Shown here piece by piece: positions 1 to 10,574 of a DNA stretch of 64,000 bases. The position numbers were made by a program, and so were the translations under genes. The notes below the pieces were generated by a model, which worked only from the letters and a program-made list of their open reading frames with translations, was not told the origin of the DNA and did not search any database. Origin of the DNA: Amaurobius ferox (Eukaryota; Arthropoda; Arachnida; Araneae; Amaurobiidae). Location of the stretch: contig OX578133.1 in the NCBI GenBank assembly GCA_951213105.1, forward strand, positions 137,559,203 through 137,623,202, read 5' to 3'. The first letter of the stretch is position 1. Every line of letters begins with the position of its first letter.

Positions 1-446
1 TTGCTCAGTTTAATAAACGGTTTGGATTTTAAAGTCTCTGTGTACTACTCCTTGTCTGTTCGGATTGTGAGTGTTTGTTTTTTAGGATAAATTTTGAGTT
101 TTGATACTTTAGGATTAAGATGTCTAACACCCAAGAAGGTTGATACTTTACACTACATTTGGGGATAGGAAAAATAACAACTAAGCAGATCTATGTTGAT
201 GACAAATAAAATGGTGACTTATATATCTATATTACATTTTAAAACGTCAATGAATTTTGCTTCTCTTAGTTTCCAATTTCAGAAAACAATACATATAATA
301 TTGAACCTCTTAGGTCTTTGGTCATTACTGCAAAGGAATAATAGTTATTTATATTATTTATCAACAGTGTCATAGTCATTCTTATCTCCGTATTAAATTA
401 ATTTTAACCTCTTATATAAGAAGAGTAACATTTTGCTCAATGTTTA
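1..446. other. AT-rich DNA, no feature seen
   Basis: No coding similarity, tRNA-like fold or repeat was recognised here. The only ORF (193-375) is short, with low-complexity AT-driven composition and no family resemblance. Confidence 0.5.
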
Positions 447-448
447 TA

Positions 449-1298
449 CAAGATTCCTAGTAAAATTTATCATTTATTTTTACACACCCTAATAACTTTT
501 TAAAGAAAGGTCCACACGAAAGGTATATCTATAGTAGAGTGACCATGCCTGATCAAATAAATGTGATTGCAAAGTGTCTAGCAGAAAATTAAAAAAGTTG
601 GGATAAAGAAATCGGCAACAAAATAAGAAGAAAAATATCAATTATAAAACTGAATTGGATTATCTAATTAGTAGTAATCGAGATTAGGAACGCACGAAAC
701 GTTAGGATGGCAAACTTGACCACAAAGCAAGACAAACAAAAAAAATTACAAAGTTGTATAGAATTGTATAATGAGTAGGAATCGAACATAAAACTATTAC
801 AGAAGGCATTTATTTTACATAATATGGTAATTGCGGTTGGTTATTAGAAAATGACTGTTCAGGAATACTAAAGTAAACAACCCTTACATGCATTTGAATC
901 TAATGTACAACCTGTACAAAATGCTCTCCGTCAACAACAATGGACATTTGAATTCGAGAAACAATAGGACCGCGTAATTTGACAACCAGTACAGATGTCA
1001 CCGTCTTACATTCCCTGACAGACCATTTTGTTGGTATTTAGCGAATTCGATATACACGTTTTGTTCATTCCTAATGTCGATTCTTACTAATTAGATAACC
1101 CTTTGCAACTTTGTAACTGTCATTTTTTTTCTATCTCTCTTTATTGCCGAGTGCATTATTCCAAACTTTAAAAATATCCAATAAGGGTGGTGCAATGCCT
1201 TTTATTATAACGGACATGCTCTCTTTACTACGTGTACGCTCATAGAACTTTCTTTAGAAAATTATTAGGGTACTTAAAGTGCTTTCCTAGGAACCTTG
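449..1298. mobile_element. Inverted-repeat (foldback) DNA element, family A copy 1
   Basis: The left end (CAAGATTCCTAG) and the right end (CTAGGAACCTTG) are inverted copies, and both are flanked by TA (447-448 and 1299-1300), the Tc1/mariner-type target. The inverted similarity continues well inside: the CCTAATAACTTTTTAAAGAAAGGTCC stretch near 488 mirrors 1246-1272. The same family occurs at 9130-9795 and 50106-50828, with a single end at 52810. No transposase is encoded, so I infer a non-autonomous element mobilised by a Tc1/mariner-like enzyme. The internal sequence resembles the other copies but is diverged. Confidence 0.72.
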
Positions 1299-1299
1299 T

Positions 1300-1857
1300 A
1301 TATGACATTGAATTTAGAGCTAAATCTTCTATGACTTCCAATTCTTTCTGTAGTTGCTTATTTTATTGAAAAGTATACTATTGTTTTCTAATAGACGACC
1401 GACAAAAAATGATTTTAGACATTTTTGCATAAGCAAGTTTTATAAACCATGAGTACTTAATCCACCATGTCATATCATGCTATTATTTTAAGCAATTTAA
1501 AATATTCTTATTCATGCGTTATATTTTATTTTGAACTGCATTATTCCGTTTAAGGTATTAAGAAACAAAGTTGTAACCGTTGGTATTTATATATATTTGA
1601 GATTTTCAAACTATGATTATATAATCCATTGTGCTATCTCGCACAAATGCAATTTAAAGTTTTGATCATGATTTTTTTTTTATTTAATTTTCAATATTTT
1701 TTTTTATTTGCGATTCAAAGTCTCGATAACGAAAATCATTTAGGAATTGCTACTGGTTTACAATTATTTATTGTATCCTTTTACCATGTTATAACACTTT
1801 TATTCTTTTACAAGATGCAAAAATAGTAGGAAAAGGAAATTCAGTTTATGCATATTC
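1300..1857. other. AT-rich DNA, no feature seen
   Basis: The interval between the foldback element and the SINE target duplication. Only short AT-biased ORFs are present (such as 1629-1826), with no recognisable domain. Confidence 0.45.
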
Positions 1858-1868
1858 AAAATATTATG

Positions 1869-2148
1869 AGACCCAGACCGTCCGACCTACCAGAAAGGTG
1901 TAAGGTAACTGTTTGGACGGCCGGGAAGTGCCACCCAATTTAGACCGGAACCCAGTGGGGGAGGCATCCACAGGGACCGTACCCTCCTTCCCCTACCACC
2001 AACCTCTTGGAAGGACTTACGGACCCACATGTTTAATGTGATCGTACTCCGCGTGAACACGGCGGCAGTTTTGGCAGCGGCTGGAATCGAACCCGGGCCT
2101 ACCGAGTGCAACTCCAGCTCGCTAACCAATGGGCTACCGCGCCCCAAA
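1869..2148 (-). mobile_element. tRNA-derived SINE (family S1) with 11-bp target duplication
   Basis: Read on the minus strand, the element opens with a tRNA-like head: a box A-like motif TAGCCCATTGG (complement near 2126-2136) and a box B motif GGTTCGATTCC (complement near 2083-2093), correctly spaced for a pol III internal promoter. The head is followed by a roughly 180-bp GC-richer body. The insertion is bounded by the direct repeat AAAATATTATG at 1858-1868 and 2149-2159, the expected target-site duplication. The body is shared with 18841-19350. Ordinary tRNA function is unlikely because the head continues straight into the SINE body. Confidence 0.8.
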
Positions 2149-2360
2149 AAAATATTATGTGAATTTGTTTGTCTACATTCATTATTGAATAAACATTTTA
2201 TGATTTTACCCCGTTTCCTAAATAATACATATATATTGTGCCCCACTATATCGTGCTTATTACTATTTCATGGAATTTAAAGTAATTATTCATGAGTTAG
2301 TATTTTATTTGAACTTAGATATTCCGTATCAAAGTGCTAGAAACACACTAAATAGTAATA

Positions 2361-3628
2361 CAGTCAAACCCCTCTATACGGTCACCCCTGAGATATGGTC
2401 ACCCCGTTTTTACGGTCAGTTATAAATTCCCCGGCAGGAAACTCATTCACAATATACACTTTGAACCCCTGATTAGCGGTCACCCTCAAATACGGACGCT
2501 GACACTATTTTAAGGATTCATTCCATTAGACTAAAACCTCTGTACGAACACAATCAAAATTTAAATTTTCTATACCAAAGATAGATTCCCAGAAAAAATT
2601 GCAACTCGCCTGAGTAAGAAAAACACCTGCGCCTACAACAATGGTCATTCTCTAGTGACATTAAGAGCAAGCAATTCAAAACGGAGATAAGGAGTAACGG
2701 GAACTCCCCCACCCCTCAGTCACAAAAAAGTGGAATCCACTTCAAGGGATAAACTCGACTAAGACCACAAAGGGTACCTTGAAAGGGTTTATTTAAAGTA
2801 CCTTGAAAGGGTACGGAAGTAGAGTGGACATGGTCGTTCGTGGGCGTATTATCGTCATTCATGGGCGTATCGTCTGAAGAATATGCTCCTATGGATGCAG
2901 ATGTGATGATAGAAGAAAACAACAGAGAAATATTCGATATCGTCAGGGAATTTGCAACAGAATCATCGGAAGAGGAAGAAAATGAGGAAGAAGAAGTCGA
3001 GTGTGAAGAGCAAAGAGTCAGCATCAGAAATTACTCCGAAGTTTTTAAGTGTTAGACGGACTAAAGACATTTTTTGTAAGCATAATGATGGAAAGGCATT
3101 AAATTTAGTCTCACAACTTCAAATACACTTCGAAGGAGAAAGACTGGTGGCTAAAACCCACCAAACATCAATTGATCAGTTCTTTCCCCGAAGGTTAATA
3201 AATTCAATGTATACTACTGTACGTTTTCTGCATATGAGCTTACATGTTGTGAATTTTATTGTTTTTATGAAACAAATGTGCACGTTCGTCACCAAGATCG
3301 CAGCTGGGGGGGGGGGAGTTAACCCCTCGATGAAAGAAATATTTAGCACTGAAACGGTATAAAGCAAATATCTAATCAGGTATAGTATCAAAAACAATCT
3401 TCAACCTCGTCCCCCACCTCCCGAAATCGAATTTCGGCTTTAGGTTTGTCCGTTACCTTAAAATTGTTTTATGTTCTCAAAAATATGTATGTTTCAATAT
3501 GAGGAATTTAAAACGATTAATGTGTAATATTTGATCTGATTTAGAACGATCCCCACTTTTACGGTCACCCCTCATTTACGGGCAAATTTTTCTGTCCGGG
3601 AAGTGACCGTAAATGAGAGGTTCGACTG
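2361..3628 (+). mobile_element. pogo/Tigger-like DNA transposon, internally deleted
   Basis: The ends are inverted: CAGTCAAACCCCTCTATACG on the left, and on the right the complement of CAGTCGAACCTCTCATTTACG. TA lies directly outside both ends (2359-2360, 3629-3630). CAGT termini, TA targets and repeated ACGGTCA motifs near the ends are typical of pogo/Tigger elements. At 1268 bp it is too short for a full transposase of about 500 codons, and only the C-terminal part remains. An 11-G run lies at 3306-3316. Confidence 0.8.
2840..3195 (+). pseudogene. Tigger-type transposase, C-terminal remnant
   Basis: Two overlapping frames together cover what looks like the end of a Tigger transposase. The first (from 2840) has an acidic run rich in E and D (ESSEEEENEEEE). 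The second (joining near 3030-3050) ends with KTHQTSIDQFF, the short K-Q-T-x-I-x-x-F-F tail characteristic of Tigger and jerky-like proteins. The frame change between them and the lack of the DNA-binding and DDE domains make this a dead remnant inside the element at 2361-3628. The frameshift position is approximate. Confidence 0.6.
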
Positions 3629-3649
3629 TAGTTGGTAGTTATTACATAA

Positions 3650-4110
3650 TCGACAGTTATAAATTAAGTTTTTATAGGGCGTCGTGTTATATTATAACAA
3701 CCCCGCTTATAACAAATTTGAAATAGGCGTCCAGGTAGCTAAGCCATGACAGCCGGCGCGTTTAGAAAAGGTGGTGAAGTTCTGGTGGAGAATCCCTTCG
3801 ATCTATCCTCTATTCTTAATCTTATTAATTTTACTAGCAGCATACCCGTTCTTCATACGGAGTATATAATATAAATAAACTTGAAATTCACAATCATGTG
3901 CAAATTCCTATAGTATACTAAATGACATGCTTAATCAAAATATTCTGTTAAAATATCTAATACAATGCTCCTAAAAAGAAACCTCAGGATCTCTGTTCTC
4001 ACTATACAAAATTATCTTCACGGGTAGATCTGAAGAATAAAATATCCTGGCCTTTTTTGCAAGCAAATTTATAAAAAGTATGGAATTGAATCAATATATG
4101 CAAAATAATA
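3650..4110. other. AT-rich DNA, no feature seen
   Basis: Immediately right of the pogo element. No ORF, tRNA-like structure or clear repeat was recognised. Confidence 0.4.
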
Positions 4111-4125
4111 GAGTATTGTATGGGA

Positions 4126-4600
4126 CCCGTACTACTTATATACGCGAATATTAGAAGATATAACCTGTATTATGACATTACATGTATACATTGAAAATAT
4201 CAATAAATCCGTAATTTTAAACCAGTAGGCAGTAATTAATTCCAATATGTGCCCAAATGAAAGTGCTAAAATTATATGGAAAGATAAACCCGTACTACTT
4301 ATAATGTCATAGATTAGAAGATATGTCCTAGTGTTAGTAAAAGATTACCCGTATTATAATATTTAGTTGAAAAATTTTTGCCAATATATAACAGATTTCT
4401 TAATAAATTAAAAATATCAATAATCCCCGTGATCTTCATACCGGAAGGCTTGATTCCAGTATATGCCAATATACATGTACTACTTATATTCTCTTACATT
4501 AGAAGATATACCCGTACATTTGTAGAAGATTACTCGTACAACGTACAATATATGAGTTTCAACAATTTTTGCCGCAATAAAACAGTGCCATAAGAAATTG
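4126..4600. repeat. Degenerate tandem units resembling Helitron 3' ends
   Basis: Three units share a GTACTACTTATA block (4129, 4292, 4477) followed by ATTAGAAGATATACCCGTA or variants, then a second GATTACCCGTA-like block. The spacing is 163 and then 185 bp. The ATTAGAAGATATACCCGT motif resembles the minus-strand Helitron terminus seen at 17437-17464 and the presumed one at 5352. I infer a decayed array of Helitron-related ends; an unrelated satellite is the alternative. Confidence 0.4.
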
Positions 4601-4869
4601 AAAATATCAACGATCTCTGAATCAATAATCCCCGAAAACATCAATAATAATAATGTTTAAACATGAAGATCGTAATTGATATTATCCAGTCAAAAATACG
4701 ATGGCAATGAAATTTATTTTATATACATATCTTCATCATTAAAATCGGAAAAGATTTAATAAAAATCTTCTTCCTCATAAACACGTTAAATTTAAATCCG
4801 TTGTTAAGCGACATGTTATGATTTGTTTCAAATAAATTGGTGGTCAAAATATCGTCTGAATATCTCTAA

Positions 4870-5290
4870 TGAAGGTTTGGCGACATTTTAAAAAATCGCC
4901 AATTTATCGCCAAGTGGGACTGTAGAACTGACAGTCCCACTTGGCGATAAATTGACGAACCATCATCAAAATATTATCCCCTAAAAAAACACAATTTCGT
5001 TTATTTAGGGTAATTTATCAATTTCAAAATATTTTTATGGATTTATAAATATTTTTATCAATTTGGTGTCATTTTAAAAATTCGCTAAATGGGTTACTAA
5101 GTAGGGCGGTTGGACTGACAGACAAATGCTAACGAAACACCATTTCAGTACTTTCTTTTACCAAAACAAATTTAATTTCATTGATTTGCGTCACTTTTAT
5201 CAATTTGGAGATTTTTCCACTAATTTGGTAAAGTTTAAGAAAAGTTACCAAGTTAGCGATATCCAGCCAATTTCGTAGCTCTAAATTCGC
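4870..5290. repeat. Fragments of the GCCAAGTTGGCGA-type satellite
   Basis: Around 4870-4915 and 5185-5275 there are phrases such as TTTGGCGACATTTT, TTTATCAATTTGGAGA and GTTACCAAGTTAGCGATAT. They match, with changes, the tandem array at 48690-49395. No regular period is visible here, so these are scattered or decayed units surrounding the perfect hairpin. Confidence 0.5.
4901..4953. repeat. Perfect 23-bp inverted repeat with 7-nt loop
   Basis: Bases 4901-4923 are exactly complementary to 4931-4953, separated by AGAACTG. The arms contain ATCGCCAAGTGGGACTGT, related to the GCCAAGTTGGCGA satellite motif found at 48.7-49.4 kb. Confidence 0.9.
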
Positions 5291-5351
5291 AGATCTGGAT
5301 AAAATATCGTGATCCAGTTTGTATATACTAAATGAAAACACTAAAATATTA

Positions 5352-6262
5352 TTAGAAGATATACCCATTCAACTCTTTTTCTGTTTAAACAATTGGATAA
5401 ATGAGTTTATTGGGTAAACAGAATATAAGTTCATTAGCTAAACACAATATATAAGCTTAAAACCTCTTTGCTAAAATACATGAAAGTGATGTATGCAGTT
5501 CGCAATTAATATAATTAAAAAAAATCAAACCGTTCATTTATAAGATATATTTCAATACCCATTTATTTAATATTCAAATTGAAAAAATAATAATAATCAT
5601 TAGCAAACATATTTAATTTCATTCCTTGGCCGAGCAACACGATATAAGATAGAATCTTCCTCATAAAATGCGAAATTAAATAACCATTTTAATACCTTTA
5701 TACTTCTATTCGTTGAGTAAAAGCTTGTGAAATACAAAACATGGAGGTGGATTTTTCCATTTAAATTCATGTTTCAAACAATTCATGCTTTCAGATAGTG
5801 ACTATTTAATGCAAAAACCCTGCATCAAACTCAAAAATAAAGTTTTAATTCCCTTTGACGTTTTAAACAAACGATTTTTATCCTTTGCGTTTGGATAAAC
5901 CACGGAGTTGGAGAGTAGAACTCCTATAAAAAAAGTTCCGTTTTTCATTAATATCTCGACAACCCCTAGCCTTAGAAACTCGAAACTTGGGCAAAATTTA
6001 TGGAGGGCTATTTCAAGGCCACCCACAAAATTTCATTAAATTCGGTTCAGCCGTTCTCTCGTGATGATGAGATAAACGAAAGTTTCGTTTTTTACTAATA
6101 TCTCGAGAACCACTGGTTGTAGAAATTTCAAACATAGACTAAATTTTAAGTGGGGCTATTTCTAGGCTACCCACAAAATTTCATCAAATTCGGTTCAGCC
6201 GTTCTCCCGTGATGATGGGACAGACAGACAGACAGACAGATTTTCAATTTTATTTATATAGA
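5352..6262 (-). mobile_element. Non-autonomous Helitron-like element
   Basis: On the minus strand a terminus TCTATATAAATAAAATTG begins at 6262, followed by a CTGT repeat, as in many arthropod Helitron 5' ends. The presumed 3' end reads GGGTATATCTTCTAAT at about 5352, giving the CTRR-T signature (CTAA then T). No Rep/helicase is encoded. The 3' hairpin is not convincing, so that boundary is weaker than the 5' one. The element contains a tandem duplication at 5929-6230. Confidence 0.5.
5929..6230. repeat. Two-copy direct repeat, about 150 bp per unit
   Basis: Each unit runs from an AAAGTTTCGTTTTT-like start through CTAATATCTCGAGAACC, then CACCCACAAAATTTCAT and TTCGGTTCAGCCGTTCTC to CGTGATGATG. 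The second begins near 6079. The copies differ at many positions. The unit lies inside the Helitron-like element. Confidence 0.75.
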
Positions 6263-6297
6263 TTGACCCCCATATTCAATTTACACATGAAATTGAA

Positions 6298-7125
6298 ATG
6301 AACAATCAACTTTCCTTCTCAGATGTTTTTGTTTCCAGAAATACTTCTTCTTTTAGTATTTCTGTTTTTCAAAAACCTTTCTCTGTTTATTATATGTCTC
6401 CTTATTTTCTTTCAAACTATCCTCCCCTAAAGAAATTGGCTGCTTTTTACACACTTGTGTATCGTGCAATCCACTTATGATTTGATTCAACTTCTTTAAC
6501 TTCGAAAATTCAGTTTTCTGAAATCTTTAGCTAAAAGTAGGGGATTTAATCCGTCATATAATAATAATCATAATCCGTCATATAATAATAATCATAATCC
6601 GTCATTAGCTTTGGCAGAATTTACCAGACGGAATCCACTTTCAACATTTTCTTCTGATATTCGTTCCTATAAAGTTGATAGCTTTGCCCTCCTTTAAGCT
6701 GTAAAATTTCTAGAGTTTTATCAAGATTCAATTTTAAAGGAACTTTTAGACCAGTTCATAAATTTCAGTTTCCACCTGTTAAAACTGTTATCCCACATCT
6801 ACGTAAAAGTGGTATTTATTCTGTTAGTTGTAGTGCAATATGGTTTGCATTGGTCAGACAAAAAGATCTCATGAGAAACATATCAAAGTACATTTCAAGA
6901 TGGTTACTAAGCAAGAAACATCTGAGCCATCTATTTTCCAGCATTATTGGTCTGAAAACCATTCCTTTTAATTTTCTTAGGATAAAATCATTGCTCATGC
7001 CCGCACTACATCTGAACTAGATTTTTGTGGAAAGGAGCATTTATTTATTTCAACTCTGATAATCTTGTTAATGATATAACATCAGTTCCTTACGTCTCAG
7101 TAGCCTGGAAAATATCATGCATACA
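6298..7125 (+). pseudogene. Penelope-like retroelement: RT C-terminus plus GIY-YIG remnant
   Basis: The reading from 6298 (NNQLSFSDVFVSRN, then SISVFQKPFSVYYMSPYF and SNYPPLKK) matches the layout of the end of Penelope-like reverse transcriptases, where a sequence-specific L-x-F-L-D block is followed by Y-R-K-P and H-P. Further on, in shifted frames, come LRKSGIYSVSC near 6806, then CIGQTKRS and EKHIKVHF near 6850-6890, and IIAHARTTSELDF near 6985-7020. This is the order of a GIY-YIG endonuclease: GIY, the second YIG-like motif (here CIG), and the C-terminal E-L-D-F block. Several frameshifts and stops separate the parts and the upstream RT is missing. A 22-bp duplication (ATAATAATAATCATAATCCG) lies at 6557-6605. 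Assignment is from motif order only. Confidence 0.6.
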
Positions 7126-7129
7126 CATT

Positions 7130-8090
7130 GCTGACATTAAAAGTTAGCTCTCGTAGTTTTAGAAACTGCTTGTTTTTCTTCAATTTCTCTATTTCCATCT
7201 TAATTCCAGTCTCATTCACTGGTTTTTAAGTAAATTGATCAATTGTTACTTGAGTTTAACTGATAATGTCAGCTAATATAGCTTCCGGAACATTCATACG
7301 AGTATTTAGTTCATATTCTTCTAAATTCCAGTTTTATGTTTGCGTACGTTTTAAGAAGTTTGTTCAATGTTATTTAAATATCTTCTTATTTCCAGCCATA
7401 TTTGCTTGTAATTTGAATGTGTTTTGTTTGAATATTTTTAATTATTATAGTTACCTCATATTGCTTCTATTGTTTCCGATACCAGATTCGCAATATTACT
7501 CTTAATTCAAGTTTCATTGACTAATAAAATTTTAGTAGTTTAATCGGATGCTATTTAAATTTAATTTATGAAGCTAGCTTATATAGCTTCGGAACCAGTT
7601 ACTTCGATTATTTTCATTATAATCTTCTCATTTCCTGTCGCATTTACTGGTACAATTACAACGATTGGATCGCATGTCTTTTGAAGTTAGTTGATAAATT
7701 TAGACCATATAGTAGCTTCAGATACCTGTTAACTTCATAATTTATTTTTCATATTCTTCTTATTTCCAATATGCTGATTTGGCCATTTTAAGTAGTTTGA
7801 TTGCAAGTTATTTGATTATAGCTAATGTAGCACTGGTTGTTTTTTTTCTAACTTTTGTTAATTATTTAATAATGGTGGCTTGCTTGGTTATTTATCTCTT
7901 TATTAACAGGTTTTAAAGTTTCGTGAAGATAGATTGCTTGGATGACGTCTGATAAAGATAGTCATTTAACCTCAAAACAGCTTGCTTCTTTCATTTACTT
8001 ATTTACTGTATACAATCTGTTGTAGAAAAATATATGCACCTATAAGAAATTTAGATACATCCGCGAAACTCGGCATGTATATATCGTTTG
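7130..8090. other. AT-rich DNA, no gene recognised
   Basis: Repeated loose phrases (TTAATTCCAGT.TCATT, TTCTTATTTCCAG) recur about every 110-120 bp between 7190 and 7770. They suggest a very decayed tandem repeat, but I cannot define a unit. The ORF at 7266-7505 shows no domain. Confidence 0.35.
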
Positions 8091-8094
8091 ACGA

Positions 8095-8250
8095 GATATC
8101 ACTTTCAGCCCTCCGACATATTTGCACTAACCTACAGGGTTGATTTGTTTGGGCGTCATTGTAAAAAGCCTTGCTGCTCCAACCGAATCGAACCCTGGAT
8201 CTCCGAGCTGGCGAGTCGATATTCTACCGTTGAATAACTGGGACGAAATC
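8095..8250 (-). mobile_element. tRNA-derived SINE (family S2), copy 1
   Basis: On the minus strand, a box A-like TTATTCAACGGTAGAATAT is followed by box B-like GGGTTCGATTC and a CGGTTGGAGCAGCAAGG junction into a body with ATGACGCCCAAACAAATCAA. The same junction and body occur on the plus strand at 43570-43760, which defines the family. Confidence 0.65.
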
Positions 8251-8299
8251 TCAAGCTCTTATCATCGAAGTGGACTCTGAAACTTCGTCGAAACAATTG

Positions 8300-9125
8300 T
8301 TGTCACGTAAATTGCATATGCCTGCTTTCTTTAAGAAAGCATTGAAAGTGATATTTTCACAATCACCAGTTCTTTGTGATCTAATTCAAATTTTTATAAA
8401 ATCAATCCAAGGTATCTCTGAACCTGACCTGTAATTGTTTATAATTTTGGGTCGATTTTCGGCTACGTGGCTAAACAGCATACAGGCAGCTTCCTTTATT
8501 ATTATAGAAGATGCAATTTAAAATTTTTAGTCTTGCGTTATATTTGTACTTCAATATTTCCTTTAACTATGTTAAAAACAAAATAATTTGGTTTCTTATC
8601 CAGGGAAAAAATAATATAGAATGTGTTATTCTTTTACCACGTAATTCCGCAGTGATTTTCGATTCCGTTGAGACCAGATCCCAACCCAATATTGGGAAAT
8701 AAGTCGTTGCATATTTTCACTTCCATTCTATTTCACAGTTAATCGTTTTAAATTATTTCCAGATAAACCAAACATTATAGGATTTCTTCCCCTTTCTGCC
8801 AATACTAATTTCCAATCCAAATGTTCTAAATGGAATTCAAATATCCGCATGAAAAGACCACCTCAACGTAAAGTCTGATAATTGATTCCATACAACAAAC
8901 CTAATTGATTTTTAAATATATGAGCTATCGAAAATGACAAAGAGATAAAAAAAATGTATTAATCTTTTATTCAAATTGACGTTTAGCTTAATTATCATTT
9001 GAAGTGAATTTTTTGTTACAGTGCATATAAGTTAATCCACCCAAAACGAAATTTAATGTTTAAAGCAAAGATCGTATAAGAATGTTTTAAGTTTTTTTAA
9101 TTACTTTTAGATTATATATTTTTCC
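8300..9125. other. AT-rich DNA, no feature seen
   Basis: Only short AT-biased ORFs (such as 8511-8702). No repeat or RNA gene was recognised. Confidence 0.4.
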
Positions 9126-9129
9126 TGAC

Positions 9130-9795
9130 TCCTACAATGCTTATCAAAGTATGCAATAATATAATTTCTCTAAGTCATATCTGCATTGTTGCTGACAAAG
9201 AGCATTTTGATCAGACTGTGCATTAGATTCTTATGTATGTGAGCGTTATTTATTCAAGCATTCCTGATCAGAACTGCCATTCTCCAATAACCACACTGTG
9301 CCCAATAAATGCCTACTGTGATAATTTTATTGTCGATTCCTACTCATTAGACAATGCTTACAACTTTGTAATTAGCCTATTTCGTCTACCTCGCTTTGTT
9401 GTACTGGCGGCTCGTAAGGTGACGTAGATGAAGCAGCGCTTCATCCTGCGTCACCTAACGTTATCGGTTGAATGGGCTAATATTATTATTTGGCGAATTT
9501 TTCGGACTCGTTTGGCTATTTTTAAATATCATTTGACATTACTTGTGCCAGTAGTGCAATGTGTTTTGATGATGTTCGTTGTCGAGAGGAAAAAAGAATT
9601 TCGTCACTGAATCTGCTTCACCCATTCGTGAAATCACGAGCTACCACTACTTTGTTGACGAGTTTGTTATCATAACTTTTGAAATCCTCCACTAGGGGCG
9701 CTACAATTAATTTTATTCGATAAGGCATGGTTTCTTCGCTCGTAGGGCGTTCTTGCAAAGTTATTGGGGCGTTTAATTACTTTTTAGGAATCCTG
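9130..9795. mobile_element. Foldback family A copy, left-truncated
   Basis: Shares a series of blocks with the right half of the copy at 50106-50828: AATGCTTRTCAAAGTA, AGCATTCYTGA, ATTCGCCAATAAC-like, CGATTCCTACTNATTAGA, CTAGGGGCGCTNCAAT, GCAAAGTTATNGGGGYRTTT, and the terminal TTAGGAATCCTG at 9795. The left TIR is absent. A segment at about 9405-9660 has no counterpart and may be a later insertion; it starts with the hairpin at 9419. Confidence 0.6.
9419..9454. repeat. Imperfect 36-bp hairpin
   Basis: GTGACG and GATGAAGC face CTTCATC and CGTCAC with a short offset, giving a stem of about 14 pairs with bulges. It sits at the left edge of the extra segment inside the family A copy. Confidence 0.65.
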
Positions 9796-10154
9796 CAAAA
9801 TGGATAGATTCGTAAGGCACGGAATTTCTAAATACAGTAAAGTTTTCCAACAATACTAATTATTTCCGTCAAAAAACGTAAACTGAATTTTTTCAAGAAA
9901 TTGTATTTTCCATCTAAGGACGTAAACATTTAAACTTTTTATGAATATTTATTCTTTCATTCTATATCTGTTTACAAACTTAAGATTTTCATTTTATATT
10001 TTCATTCCTCGAAGCCTGGGGATTAAATGCATAAGTTTGTTTATGGGAAATGACATTTTACTTGTTGTCACTGTACTGTACTACTTATACTTCACTCCCA
10101 AAATGAAAACAGTGACAGACAGCTACTTAGATTCCTTGCCTGAAGAATTGCAGA

Positions 10155-10275
10155 TACTTTGCACGATGAAGATATGCTTTGCACAATGAAGATGTGCTTT
10201 ACACGATGATGATATGCTTTGCACGATGAAGATAAGCAGTGCCTGTTGAAGATATGTTTTGCGTGGTGGGGATGT
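10155..10275. repeat. Minisatellite, about 20 bp x 5-6
   Basis: Degenerate copies of TTTGCACGATGAAGATATGC follow each other head to tail. Later copies diverge (AAGCAGTGCCTGTTGAAGAT, TTTTGCGTGGTGGGGATG). Confidence 0.75.
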
Positions 10276-10574
10276 CTTGTTTGGCAAATAATTTATTCGG
10301 CCAATGTATCAGAATTCCCTTGATAAGATATTTCTTCGCGGGAAGCTATGTTTATACGATTTTTAATATCTTGGATCAATGCGAGATTTTTTCCTTTATA
10401 ACTAAGTAAGTTATTGCGTCGGATAACATACTATGGTCGATTAAGGGATGCTCGAAACATATAAATCTATCAAAACTGAGAGTTTGGTTTTTGTTTGATT
10501 TTGTCAGATGCACAAATTTGTCCAAATGACTCTGAAAATCAATATAATGCGAAATCGGAAGCAAAAGTAAAAAT

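Noticed and set aside
1887..2280. ORFs on both strands at the SINE (119 and 83 codons)
   Set aside because: They result from the GC-richer SINE sequence; the tRNA-like head and target duplication explain the region.
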